NCBI RefSeq assembly: GCF_033110285.1
Contig: NZ_CP136995.1
Location: 1,612,001-1,676,000, forward strand
From: Ottowia sp. SB7-C50
GTDB lineage: Bacteria; Pseudomonadota; Gammaproteobacteria; Burkholderiales; Burkholderiaceae_C
DNA: 64,000 bases
Direction of reading: 5' to 3'
Below, one piece after another: positions 8,401-16,851 of the stretch. Made by a program: the position numbers and the translations under genes. Under the pieces are notes generated by a model. The model had not been told where the DNA came from. It saw only the letters and a program-made list of their open reading frames with translations, and searched no databases. Position 1 is the first letter of the stretch. Each line of letters opens with the position of its first letter.

Positions 8401-9204
8401 ATGGCCGTTCTCCGCACCCGCTTCGTCCTGATCGAAACCAGCCACGCCGGCAACGTGGGCGCGGTGGCGCGCGCGATGAAGGTGATGGGGTTCGACGATC
8501 TGGTGCTGGTCAACCCGCGCTGGCCCGACGTGCTGACGCGCCCCGAAGCCATCGAGCGCGCCAGCGGCGCCACCGACGTGCTGCAGCGCGCCCGCACCGT
8601 GCCCACCTTGGACGAGGCGCTGCACGGCATGACCCACCTGTGCGCCACCGCGATGACGCCGCGCGACTTCGGACCGCCCACCCGCGCGCCGCGCGCCCAT
8701 TTCGATTTGCTATTAAATAAAGAGCTGCTTGCGCTGGATGGGCAAGCGCCAGAGCCCGATTTGGCTCAAAACGCCGAACAAGGCGTGGCTTTTCTCTTCG
8801 GCAGCGAGCGCTACGGCATGAAGAACGAAGACGTGTACCGCTGCCACGTCGCGCTCAGCATTCCCACGCACCCGGGCTATGGCTCGCTCAATATCGCCGC
8901 CGCCGTGCAACTGATCGCGTACGACTGGCGCATGGCGCTGGGCGGCTTTGGCGTCGCACCCGCCCCCGCCGCGCCGGTGCACGCCGACGCCGCGCAGGTG
9001 GCCGGCATGCTGGCCCATTGGCAGCAGGCGCTCATCGACATTGATTTTCTCGACCCGGCCGCGCCCAAGAAGCTCATGCCGCGCCTGCAGCAACTCTTCA
9101 ACCGCGCGCAGCCCACGCCGGAAGAAATCCACATCCTGCGCGGCATCGCCAAGGCCATGCAGGGCACCAAAGCGGGCGCCACGGCAGGCGCGGACAAGCG
9201 CTAG
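8401..9204 (+). CDS. trmJ: tRNA (cytidine/uridine-32-2'-O)-methyltransferase TrmJ
   Basis: A SPOUT-class methyltransferase that 2'-O-methylates position 32 of certain tRNAs using S-adenosylmethionine. The 267-residue protein has ETSHAGNVGAVARAMK at residues 13-28 (family motif 1 with the catalytic Arg), FLFGSERYGM around 131-140 and SLNIAAAVQLIAYDWR around 162-177, which forms the trefoil knot. The C-terminal extension (~195-267) is typical of TrmJ. A short dispersed repeat (8706-8765) lies in frame, encoding about 20 residues before the SAM-binding half. The stop codon lies in the CTAG end of the element at 9201-9363. Confidence 0.92.
   Translation: MAVLRTRFVLIETSHAGNVGAVARAMKVMGFDDLVLVNPRWPDVLTRPEAIERASGATDVLQRARTVPTLDEALHGMTHLCATAMTPRDFGPPTRAPRAHFDLLLNKELLALDGQAPEPDLAQNAEQGVAFLFGSERYGMKNEDVYRCHVALSIPTHPGYGSLNIAAAVQLIAYDWRMALGGFGVAPAPAAPVHADAAQVAGMLAHWQQALIDIDFLDPAAPKKLMPRLQQLFNRAQPTPEEIHILRGIAKAMQGTKAGATAGADKR
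8706..8765 (+). repeat. Short palindromic repeat inside trmJ
   Basis: A copy of the GATAGCT/AGCGCTT family: TGCTATTAAATAAAGAGCTG, then TTGCGCT...AAGCGCCAGAGCCC. It lies within the trmJ reading frame and encodes LLLNKELLALDGQAPEP, a surface-loop-like stretch between conserved blocks. Confidence 0.75.
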
Positions 9205-9363
9205 CCCGGATATTTCATCGTGGCGGCGTCCAGCGCGCCCGCCGCCGGGATGCGCTGGGCGTCGAGTGTTTTTGCAGGGGACAATCTGGACTCCACCATC
9301 TCATCAGCGTTTCACCCGGACACGCCTGGCAAAAACACGGCCACGGTGAAATATCCGGGCTAG
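9201..9363. mobile_element. 163-bp MITE-like element with CTAG ends
   Basis: The terminal inverted repeats at 9201-9223 and 9341-9363 (CTAGCCCGGATATTTCA...) match at 22 of 23 positions and begin and end with CTAG. The interior has no transposase. It fills the gap between trmJ and cysE and provides the trmJ stop codon (TAG at 9202-9204). CTAG on both sides may be a duplicated target, as for IS5-type elements; that reading is inferred. Confidence 0.7.
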
Positions 9364-9377
9364 ACTCGGCCCCCACC

Positions 9378-10148
9378 ATGTTGCAGCGCATTCGTTCGTA
9401 CACCCAGGCCATCCTAGAGCGCGATCCGGCCGCGCGTTCGGTGTGGGACGTGGTGTTTTCCTACCCCGGCTTTCACGCGCTGGTGCTGCACCGCATCGCG
9501 CACGCGTTGTGGCTGCGTGGCTGGCACTGGCTGGCGCGCTGGATCTCGCACTGGGGGCGCTTCCTGACCGGCATCGAGATTCACCCCGGCGCCACCATTG
9601 GCGAACGGGTCTTCATCGACCACGGCATGGGCGTGGTGATCGGTGAAACCGCCGAAATCGGCGACGACTGCACCATCTACCAGGGCGTGACGTTGGGCGG
9701 CACGTCGCTGGGCAAGGGCACCAAGCGCCACCCCACCTTGGGCAAGGGCGTGGTCGTCGGCGCCAGCAGCCAAGTGCTGGGCGGTTTCACGGTGGGCGAC
9801 GGCGCCAAGATCGGCTCATCGGCGGTCGTGACCAAGCCGGTACCGCCCGGCGCCACCGCCGTGGGCAACCCGGCGCGCATCATCCTGGCCGAAAGCGATG
9901 CCAAGCGCGAGGAAGTCGCGGCGAAGATGGGGTTTTCAGCGTACGGCGTGACGCAGAACGACGACCCCGTCAGCCAGGCACTGCGCGGCCTGATCGACGG
10001 CACCGCCAGCCAGGAACATCAGATCATGTTGCTGTGGCAGGCGGTCGAAAAACTCTCGTGCCAGATCGACCCGGATTGCGTGCCCAAAGAGGCGACCCGC
10101 GAAGAGAGCTTTGAGGCGGATCGCCTCAATGAACTGATCGGCAAATAG
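9378..10148 (+). CDS. cysE: Serine O-acetyltransferase
   Basis: CysE acetylates L-serine with acetyl-CoA, the entry step of cysteine synthesis in the cytoplasm. The 256-residue protein has a helical N-terminal part (1-60). A left-handed beta-helix of hexapeptide repeats follows from about residue 68 (IEIHPGATIGERVFIDHGMG, with catalytic D81-H82) to ~165 (AVGNPARII). The C-terminal tail is longer than in the short plant/epsilon forms. Start at 9378, just downstream of the inverted-repeat element. No SD is obvious, so translation may be inefficient or coupled to something in the element. Confidence 0.94.
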   Translation: MLQRIRSYTQAILERDPAARSVWDVVFSYPGFHALVLHRIAHALWLRGWHWLARWISHWGRFLTGIEIHPGATIGERVFIDHGMGVVIGETAEIGDDCTIYQGVTLGGTSLGKGTKRHPTLGKGVVVGASSQVLGGFTVGDGAKIGSSAVVTKPVPPGATAVGNPARIILAESDAKREEVAAKMGFSAYGVTQNDDPVSQALRGLIDGTASQEHQIMLLWQAVEKLSCQIDPDCVPKEATREESFEADRLNELIGK

Positions 10149-10176
10149 CCCGCCATTGCAGGCCGGGCTGCCCGCA

Positions 10177-10395
10177 TCAACGCTGCTTCTTGCCGACTTC
10201 GTTGCCGATCAGCGCGCCGGCTGCGGCACCACCCACGGTGCCCAGCGTGCTGCCAAACAGCACGTTGCCGGCCACACCGCCGGCCACGGCACCGACGCCG
10301 GTGCCGATCTGGGCGTCGGTGGGCGAAGTGGAGCAACCTGCGAAGGCCAGCGTGCTGGCGACGAGTGCGGCGAGGCTGAATTGACGCAATTTCAT
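10177..10395 (-). CDS. Small glycine-zipper outer-membrane lipoprotein
   Basis: A 72-residue lipoprotein. A signal peptide ends in a clear lipobox, LAFAGC (cysteine at residue 20). After STSPTDAQIG comes a glycine-zipper region (GTGVGAVAGGVAGNVL... AAAGALIGNEVG) of the Rick-17kDa/SlyB-like type and a basic end, KKQR. Such proteins insert into or attach to the outer membrane and affect envelope integrity; that is family knowledge. The ATG at 10395 gives the canonical KLRQF signal start. It is convergent with cysE. Confidence 0.8.
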   Translation of the reverse strand: MKLRQFSLAALVASTLAFAGCSTSPTDAQIGTGVGAVAGGVAGNVLFGSTLGTVGGAAAGALIGNEVGKKQR

Positions 10396-10572
10396 GGCAT
10401 GACTCCTTGAACAAGCTGCCGCGGCGTCAGGCCGCAGCGCGTGCCTTGAATATGCCCCAGCCGAAAGCCGCGCCAGGTCGGCGTTGTATCCAGGTGCTTG
10501 TCGGACACGGCCTTGCTTGCGGCCGGTGACACTTCTTGCCAAAGGCCCGCGCCCTTTCAGGCGCGCCCACGT

Positions 10573-11166
10573 TCAAGCGCTTGGCGGCCGCACGGCGCTT
10601 TTGGGCCGGAACGCGGTGCAGACGGCGTCGTGCGTTTCCAGGTAGGGCCCGCCGATCAGGTCGATGCAGTAGGGCACGGCGGCAAAGATGCCGTGCACGC
10701 GCGGCTTGCCTTCGGCGTCTTTCAGGCCTTCCAGCGTCTCGGCGATGGCCTTGGGCTGGCCGGGCAGGTTGATGATGAGGCTCTGCCCGCGAATCACCGC
10801 CACCTGGCGCGACAGGATCGCCGTGGGCACGAAGGCCAGGCTGATCTGGCGCATCTGTTCGCCAAAGCCGGGCATTTCCTTGTCGGCCACGGCCAGCGTG
10901 GCCTCGGGTGTGACGTCGCGCGGCGCCGGGCCGGTGCCGCCGGTGGTCAGCACCAGCGCGCAGCCGGCGTCGACCAGTTCAACCAGGGTCTGGCTGATGC
11001 CGGCCTGCTCGTCGGGGATGAGGCGCGGCTCGAAGGTGATGGGGTTCTTCAGCGCGCGCGTCAGCCAGTCCTGCAGCGCGGGCAGGCCCTTGTCCTCATA
11101 CGCGCCGCTGGAGGCGCGGTCGCTGATGGAGACGATGCCGATGGTGACGGGGTCGTGGATGCTCAT
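10573..11166 (-). CDS. mogA: Molybdopterin adenylyltransferase MogA
   Basis: MogA adenylylates molybdopterin so that molybdate can be inserted to form molybdenum cofactor. The 197-residue protein begins with PVTIGIVSISDRASSG. It carries the MoaB/Mog signature TTGGTGPAPRDVTPEAT at about residues 74-90 and a second motif, INLPGQPKAI, near 131-140. The ending GGPYLETHDAVCTAFRP is family-typical. It is followed downstream by a lipoprotein gene on the same strand after 177 bp in which I see nothing distinctive. Confidence 0.93.
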   Translation of the reverse strand: MSIHDPVTIGIVSISDRASSGAYEDKGLPALQDWLTRALKNPITFEPRLIPDEQAGISQTLVELVDAGCALVLTTGGTGPAPRDVTPEATLAVADKEMPGFGEQMRQISLAFVPTAILSRQVAVIRGQSLIINLPGQPKAIAETLEGLKDAEGKPRVHGIFAAVPYCIDLIGGPYLETHDAVCTAFRPKSAVRPPSA

Positions 11167-11177
11167 GGGTAACTACT

Positions 11178-11236
11178 ATAAAAACAATAGCTGCCTGCGC
11201 TTGTAAGACAAGCGCTGGGGGCTTAAAACACTTGAA
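11178..11236 (+). repeat. Short palindromic repeat between darP and mogA
   Basis: A near-consensus copy: AATAGCTGCCTGCGCTTGTA followed by AGACAAGCGCTGGGGGCTTA. It fills the 77-bp gap between darP and mogA, and could form a hairpin in their common transcript. Confidence 0.75.
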
Positions 11237-11243
11237 ACGGCCA

Positions 11244-11936
11244 TCAACCGGCGCGGGCGTCGTCGATGTAGCCCACGTCCTCGGCGTCGATGGGTTGCAC
11301 CTCGGGCGGGTGCGCCTCGGCCTGTGCCAGCGCGGCGTTGACCAGCTGGAACAGCTCTCGGTAGGCGCGGCCCTGGCGCTGCCCCTGGCCCTTGGCTTCG
11401 GCGGCTTGCGCCTCGGCGGGCGAGGGCGCGTCCTTGCGTGCCTGGCGCACCAGGGCGCGCAACTGCTGCACGTCGGTGTCGGGAAACTGCGTGACCCAGG
11501 CGTTGACCGCCGCGTCCTCGGCGATCAGCCGCTCGCGCCAGCGTTCAGCGGCGTGCAGGCGCATCGTCTCGGCGGCGGGGCCCTTGCGTTGTTCTTCCAG
11601 CGCGTGCTTGACGGCGGCCAGTTGCTCTTCGTCCAGCTGGCGCATCAACTTGCCGACGTACTGGCTCTGGCGGCGCTTGCCTTCAAAGTTGGCGATGCGC
11701 TTCAACTCGTCCAGCGCGTCGACCAGCTTGGTGGGCAGATCCAGCGGCTCGAACAGGTCGCGCCGCAGCGTCAGCAGCGCTTCGCCCAGCGCCTGCAATT
11801 CGGCGCTCTGCGCCTTCAATTCGGTCTTGCTGGGGCCGTCGCCGCGCAGCTCGGCCTTCAGTTGTTCGTCCAGTTCGCTGCCTTCGGCGACGAATTGGCC
11901 GCGCACGAAGTAGCCTTTCTTGGGTTTGCGGGACAT
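11244..11936 (-). CDS. darP: Ribosome biogenesis factor DarP (YjgA, DUF615)
   Basis: A 230-residue highly charged, mostly helical protein of the YjgA/DarP family, which in E. coli associates with late 50S ribosome precursors. Family marks are an N-terminus rich in Lys (SRKPKKGYFVRG) and the central conserved segments DLPTKLVDAL and GKRRQSQYVGKLMRQLD at about residues 90-125. The C-terminal extension ending in DDARAG is acidic. It is divergent from pmbA, the same pairing seen in enterobacteria (yjgA-pmbA), which supports both assignments. Confidence 0.9.
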   Translation of the reverse strand: MSRKPKKGYFVRGQFVAEGSELDEQLKAELRGDGPSKTELKAQSAELQALGEALLTLRRDLFEPLDLPTKLVDALDELKRIANFEGKRRQSQYVGKLMRQLDEEQLAAVKHALEEQRKGPAAETMRLHAAERWRERLIAEDAAVNAWVTQFPDTDVQQLRALVRQARKDAPSPAEAQAAEAKGQGQRQGRAYRELFQLVNAALAQAEAHPPEVQPIDAEDVGYIDDARAG

Positions 11937-11970
11937 CCTTGATCCAGTGACTGACGGTGGTCATCAACAA

Positions 11971-12073
11971 GTGGCCGCGGAGCAGGCCACGGGCGAGCGC
12001 CGTGGCCGGGGTTCGCCCGGCCAACCGCGGGGTCCCCTTCAGGGGGAAGGCGCCGGAGGCGACTGAAGGGGAG
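11971..12073 (-). repeat. GC-rich ~100-bp dispersed repeat, copy 2
   Basis: GGCCGCGGAGCAGGCCACGG, then GGCCGGGGTTCGCCCGGCC and CCTTCAGGGGGAAGGCGCC, as in the other copies. It occupies nearly all of the divergent darP-pmbA intergenic region, so both promoters must lie in or around it. Confidence 0.75.
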
Positions 12074-12088
12074 CATTATCATCCCTGC

Positions 12089-13463
12089 ATGCAAGACCAC
12101 TCCCAGCCCCTGGCGGGCTTTTCGTATTCGCGCGCGTTCTTTGAAGGGCTGGTGGACACCGCGCTGGCCCACGCCAGGAAGCTGGGCGCCACCAATGCCG
12201 GTGCCGAAGCGTCCGAAGGCTCGGGCCTGAGCGTCAGCGTGCGCAAGGGCGAACTGGAAACCGTGGAGCGCAACCGCGACAAGTCGCTCGGCGTGACGGT
12301 GTACCTGGGCCAGCGGCGAGGCAACGCCAGCACGTCGGACTTTTCGCGCGCTGCCATCGAAAGCACCGTGCAGGCGGCCTACGACATTGCCCGCTTCACC
12401 GCCGAAGACCCGGTCGCGGGCCTGCCGGACGAGGCCGACATCACCCCGCCGGCCGAGCAGCGCGATCTGGACCTGTTTCACCCCTGGTCCATCACCAGCG
12501 AGCAGGCGGCCGAGATGGCGCTGGCCTGCGAAGCGGCGGCGTTCGCTGTCGACAAGCGCATCACCAACAGCGAAGGCGCGGGCGTGTCGGCGCAGCAAAG
12601 CCATTTCTTCAGCGCGCACACGCACGGTTTTCGCGGCGGCTATGCGTCGTCGCGCCACAGCCTGTCGGTGGCGCCCATCGCCGGCAAGGGCGACGGCATG
12701 CAGCGCGATTACTGGTACAGCTCGGAACGCAATGCGTGCGACCTGGCCGCGCCGGAGGCGGTGGGCCGCTACGCCGCCGAACGTGCACTGAGCCGGCTGA
12801 AAAGCCGCAAGATCAGCACCCGCGAATGCCCGGTGCTGTTCGAGTCGCCGCTGGCCGCGGGGCTGCTGGGCAGCTTCACGCAGGCGGTGAGCGGCGGGGC
12901 GCTGTACCGCAAGACGTCGTTCCTGGTCGATTCACTGGGCAAGGATGTGTTTCCCGACCACATCGACATCGTCGAAGACCCCTGGATCGTCGGCGGCAAG
13001 GGCTCGTCGCCGTTCGACGACGAGGGGGGTGCGCGTCAAGGCGCGCCAGGTGGTCGACGCAGGGCGCGTGCAGGGGTATTTCCTCAGCACCTATTCGGCG
13101 CGCAAGTTGGGGCTAAAGACGACCGGCAACGCGGGCGGCTCGCACAACCTGACGCTGTCGTCACGCCTGACGCGCGCGGGCGACGACCTCGACGCCATGC
13201 TGCGCAAGCTGGGCACGGGCCTGTTCGTCATCGAGCTGATGGGGCAGGGCGTGAACTACGTCACCGGCGACTATTCGCGCGGCGCCAGCGGTTTCTGGGT
13301 CGAAAACGGCCGCATCGCCTACCCGGTGCAGGAGATCACCATTGCCGGCAACCTGCGCCAGATGTTCATGGGTATCCAGGCGGTGGGCGCCGATGCGTAC
13401 ACCTATGGCGCCAAGACCGTGGGGTCGGTGCTGGTCGACCGCATGACGGTGGCGGGCAACTGA
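12089..13463 (+). CDS. pmbA: PmbA/TldE metalloprotease-family protein, frameshifted
   Basis: PmbA (TldE) is the non-catalytic partner of the TldD metallopeptidase, which in E. coli matures microcin and degrades CcdA. The start at 12089 (MQDHSQPLAGFSYS) is the usual length for the family. The first part reads well to SPFDDEG (about residue 312). The frame is then lost at a run of six G (13024-13029) and resumes in another frame at VRVKARQVVDAGR, reading to MTVAGN and the stop at 13463. Five G would restore one 457-residue protein. The total length (1375 nt) is exactly one base over a multiple of three. Probably a sequencing error. tldD is not in the window. Confidence 0.9.
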
Positions 13464-13604
13464 CGCGCGACGGCGCTGGATGGGCCGTCCATGTTCGACG
13501 CGGGGCAGGCGTCTTCGGTTTCGGCCAAATTGCCTGGATAACCCCCCCAACGCGCGGGCTGTTAACCGCTGGGATGGCGGCAAGCCCGGCCTAGCAGTCA
13601 CTGG

Positions 13605-13655
13605 GTCGCCCCCACCCCAACCCTCCCCCAGCGGGGGAGGGAGCGGCTCGCCTCA
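13605..13655. repeat. CCCTCCCCC/GGGGGAGGG intergenic hairpin repeat
   Basis: CCTCCCCCAGCGGGGGAGG at 13622-13640 is a perfect 8-bp stem with a 3-base loop, preceded by CCCCCACCCCAACC. It is a common intergenic repeat type. It lies downstream of both pmbA and the convergent DUF6600-like gene, so it may act as a bidirectional terminator, although no T-tract follows. Confidence 0.5.
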
Positions 13656-13686
13656 CCCGTTGCGGTTGAGCGATCTGTCCTATGGG

Positions 13687-15565
13687 TCAGCGGCCCGTCA
13701 AGCCCGTCGCCGGGTTGAGTTGCGGCTCGCGCATCGGCGCCCGGCCTTCGCCGCCACGGCGCTCCGGCTGCGGCATGGCGGGGCGGTCGATCTGGCGCGG
13801 TGGGTGATCGAACGAGGGTCGGGGCGCTGCTGCGGCCGGCGGCGCCATCATGGGCGCCTGGGGCATGGGCTGCATGCGCGGCGGCTCGCGCATCACCGGG
13901 GGCTGCGGCTGGGGCTGCGTCTGCCACGGGCGAGCACCCGGCTGGTCCGGCGCGGCAGGACGGGGTGCTGGCGGCGGAAACGGGCGAGCGCCGTCGCGAT
14001 CCAACCGATCCATGCGTTCCACACGGTCGCCGCGATGGCGCGGAGAACGGTCGCCGTCGCGCGAGCCAAAGTCGGGCGCGGGCTGTGTCACGGACGGCGG
14101 TGGCGTGGCCACGCCGGGCGCTGGGCGCGGGCCGTCGCTGCCGCCGAACCGCGGCGGCATGACGCCCGGTGCGGGCAGCACGCCGCGATCGGCGCCGATG
14201 CGGGTGTCGCGCGGGTCGCGCATGCCATAGCGGTCGGGGCGTGGCATCGGCGCGGGGTGTTGGCCGCGCTCACCCGGCGTCCAGGCGCGCGGCGGCGGCG
14301 CCACGACGCGGCTGTCGCCGAGGGCGCCTGGGGGCAGTCGGCTGCCGTCGCCGAATCGCGGGCGCCGGCCGGTCGTCGCCGCCACCCAGCTGGTGGACGG
14401 GCGCCACCGTGATCGCGCCAGGCCGGCGCTGGAAGTAAAAGCCGTCCATCGGCGGACGCGGGCGGTCGCGCCCATCGCCCCAGTTCAGGCCACGGCGGTA
14501 GCGGTCGCTGGCGTGGTAGTGCGGCGTCCAGTGTTCGCCGGGGGCCAGCGGAAACCAGGCCGCGCCCGGCAAGCCGCCGCTCAGCGCCACGCTGCCGCCC
14601 GCGCCGCCCATGAAGGCCACCAGCGCCGGCGCGTAGACCGGGCGCGTGCCGAAGCGGCCCGGCACCCAGGCCCAGCGCGGGCCGATCTGCGTCCAGCGCC
14701 CATAGTGCGACGGCGCAAAACCCCAGGGGGCGTCGTCCACCCAGGTCCAGCCCCAGGGCTCGACCCAGGTCCAGCGGCCGTAGCGGTAGGGCGCCCAGTC
14801 GGCCACGGTGACGGAGGGGTACCACACGGCGCCATAGGTCGGGTCCTGCGACCACTGGCCATAGGCGTCGAGCTGCTGGTAGCCCGGCAGATCGCGCGGC
14901 ACGTACTGGGCCGACAGCGAGCGGTCTTCCAGCGCGTCGCGGCCGGCCGCCCATTGGTCAAAGCCGTCGCGGTAGGCCGCGCCCGACTGGGTGAGGGCCA
15001 GCGCCCGTCCGCTGAACTGCGCCTGCTGGCCGGCGCCCATCTGCGACGACTGGCCGGCCTCGCCATAGACCAGCGCCTGGCCCGTGTGCACGGTCAGCCG
15101 CGTGGCGTTGGCGCGCGGGTCCACGTCCACGCGGTATTCGCCCGGCTGCGTGGCCACCATGGCCAGCTGCGGGGTGTCGATCTCGACGCGGTCGCCCGGC
15201 TGCAGCTGGCGCACGCGCAGCGACAGCGTGCCGTTCATCAGCGCCAGTTGCGTGGTGGTGTCGTCCAGCAGGGTGACGTCCAGGTCGGCGGCGTTGGTCA
15301 TGCGCACGGCGGTCCAGCCGCTGTGCAGCTCCACGCGCGCGCCGGGGTCGGCGACGATGCGCGTGCCGCTGGTCACCGGCCAGTTGATCGACGCCGGGGC
15401 AAAGCTGCGGCCGTCGGTGGCGATCTGGGCCGGGCCGCCCTCCAGCGCGCTGATGGCGGCCACGCGCGCGGGCGGGTCGGCCTGGGCCCAGCCGAGCAGC
15501 GGTGCGGCCAGCAGCAGTGCGCCGCCCAGCCAGCGGCGCCATGAAAAGGGAGTGGTGTGCGTCAT
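13687..15565 (-). CDS. FecR-domain/DUF6600-like secreted protein, frameshifted
   Basis: A large exported protein of unknown function. A signal peptide ends near LGWAQA (residues 10-28). A FecR-like beta domain (about 30-210; RVEIDTPQ..., GEYRVDVDP) is followed by aromatic repeats of the YGRWTWVEPWGWTWVDD kind (about 255-330), typical of DUF6600 proteins. The tail from ~400 on is rich in Pro, Arg and Met. The frame that starts at 15565 is lost between about 14375 and 14330, and the sensible Pro-rich tail (RFGDGSRLPPGALGDSRVV) is read one frame over to the stop at 13687. Total length is one base over a multiple of three (626 codons if corrected). Confidence 0.75.
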
Positions 15566-15739
15566 GGTGTCTGAACGGGGCGCGAAGAGTGGAGGGCTCG
15601 CGCACCCAATGTCATAACGCGCGGCGGCCGCGTTCGGTTTGCCCCCACCAGCCGCGCCGTGCAAAGCTGCGGCAGAGTTTGCAAGCAGATGTAGGGTTGG
15701 ACTACCGTTGTCCACCCACCGGTTTAGGCAGAAAAATCC

Positions 15740-15786
15740 GGCCCTGGCGCTGATCTATCAAGCCCGGGTAGCTATCAATTCAGGAG
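15740..15786 (-). repeat. Short palindromic repeat upstream of the DUF6600-like gene
   Basis: CCTGGCGCTGATCTATCAAG then GGGTAGCTATCAATTCAGGA, a diverged copy of the short family. The rest of the 15566-15802 gap shows no gene. Confidence 0.55.
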
Positions 15787-15802
15787 TGAAAGCCGCTGAC
15801 CT

Positions 15803-16249
15803 TCACCCGGCCAGGGCGGCCTTCACCGCCGCGCTGACGGTGCCCATGTCCGCCTTGCCGGCCAGCCGCTGCTTGACGGCGCCCATCACCTTGCCCATGT
15901 CGCCCGGCCCGCTGGCGCCCAGCTCGGCCACGATGGCCTTGACCTCGGCGGCCACCTCGTCGGCCGACAGGCGGGCGGGCAGGTAGGCCTGCAGCACGGT
16001 CATTTCGGCGGCCTCGATGTCGACCAGGTCTTGCCGGCCGGCCTTGGTGAAGGCTTCGATGCTGTCCTTGCGCTGCTTGATCAGCTTGTCGACGATGGCG
16101 ATGATGGCGGTGTCGTCCAGCGTCACGCGCTCGTCCACCTCTTTTTGCTTCATCGCCGCCTGCAGCAGGCGGATGGTGCCCAGGCGCCCGGTGTCCTTGG
16201 CGCGCATGGCGGTCTTCATGTCTTCGGTGATCTGGTCTTTCAGGCTCAT
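15803..16249 (-). CDS. yqeY: GatB/YqeY domain protein
   Basis: A 148-residue cytoplasmic helical protein of the YqeY family, related to the tRNA-binding tail domain of GatB amidotransferase. Conserved stretches are MRAKDTGRLGTIRLLQAAMKQ at the N-terminus, YLPARLSADEV near 89-99 and GDMGKVMGAVKQRLAGKAD near 115-133. The gene lies 77 bp downstream of rpsU on the same strand, the common rpsU-yqeY arrangement. Its precise role is not known. Confidence 0.9.
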   Translation of the reverse strand: MSLKDQITEDMKTAMRAKDTGRLGTIRLLQAAMKQKEVDERVTLDDTAIIAIVDKLIKQRKDSIEAFTKAGRQDLVDIEAAEMTVLQAYLPARLSADEVAAEVKAIVAELGASGPGDMGKVMGAVKQRLAGKADMGTVSAAVKAALAG

Positions 16250-16263
16250 GGGGTAAGTCCTCG

Positions 16264-16304
16264 CAAAAACGACAAAGGCTCGCTGAGCGTCCCCGGCGAG
16301 CCTT
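16264..16304 (-). terminator. Hairpin plus T-tract between rpsU and yqeY
   Basis: On the minus strand AAGGCTCGC...GCGAGCCTT forms a 9-bp stem with a 12-base loop, followed by TGTCGTTTTTG. It has the form of an intrinsic terminator, placed after rpsU and before yqeY. It may attenuate rather than stop transcription, leaving yqeY expressed at a lower level than the ribosomal protein. Confidence 0.75.
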
Positions 16305-16326
16305 CGTGAAGGTGAAGCGACTGGAA

Positions 16327-16539
16327 TCAGTACAGCTTCTTGGGCAGCTGCTGGCTGCGCACGCGCTTGTAGTGGCGCTTGACCGCGGCCGCCTTCTTGC
16401 GCTTGCGCTCGGCGGTGGGCTTTTCGTAGAACTCGCGGGCGCGCAGGTCGGTCAGCAGGCCCAGTTTCTCAATGGTGCGCTTGAAGCGGCGCAGGGCAAC
16501 GTCAAACGGCTCGTTTTCTTTGACTCGGATGGTGGTCAT
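16327..16539 (-). CDS. rpsU: 30S ribosomal protein S21
   Basis: A 70-residue ribosomal protein of the small subunit, near the mRNA-exit side of the platform, needed for initiation. The sequence [20 protein letters not shown], the [15 protein letters not shown] block and the C-terminus PKKLY are characteristic of S21. The upstream 312 bp to the next gene contain a ~100-bp dispersed repeat and no other gene. Confidence 0.97.
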   Translation of the reverse strand: MTTIRVKENEPFDVALRRFKRTIEKLGLLTDLRAREFYEKPTAERKRKKAAAVKRHYKRVRSQQLPKKLY

Positions 16540-16672
16540 TCAATTTTCAGAGGATTGCGCGGCCAGCGGGTGCGAAGTAGATCAGGCTTCGCGCCATTCG
16601 CCGCAAGTCTTGCCCCGCCTGTTAACTAGTATGCGGCCGGCGGGAGCTTTTGCCAGCAAAACAAGAGATTAT

Positions 16673-16790
16673 ACCCCCCTGAGGCGCTGGCGCGCCATCC
16701 CCCCGAGGGGGCCAACGCTGGTGGCCGGCGCAGGTCCGGCCACGGCGTTCCCGGATGGCCTGCGCCGCGGCCTTTGGGAGGGCCTGCTGC
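16673..16790 (+). repeat. GC-rich ~100-bp dispersed repeat, copy 3
   Basis: CCCCCCTGAGGCGCTGGCGC, then CCCCCCGAGGGGGCCAACGC and CCGGCCACGGCGTTCCCGG, with a partly duplicated GCCTGC.GCGCGGCC end. It makes up most of the 16540-16851 gap between rpsU and the flavoprotein gene; nothing else is seen there apart from a possible rpsU promoter region next to 16560-16670. Confidence 0.75.
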
Positions 16791-16851
16791 GCGGCCCCCC
16801 AGGGGTGGCGCTGGTTCCGGCGCGACGCCGCTATTTCGCCGCCGGCGCGTT

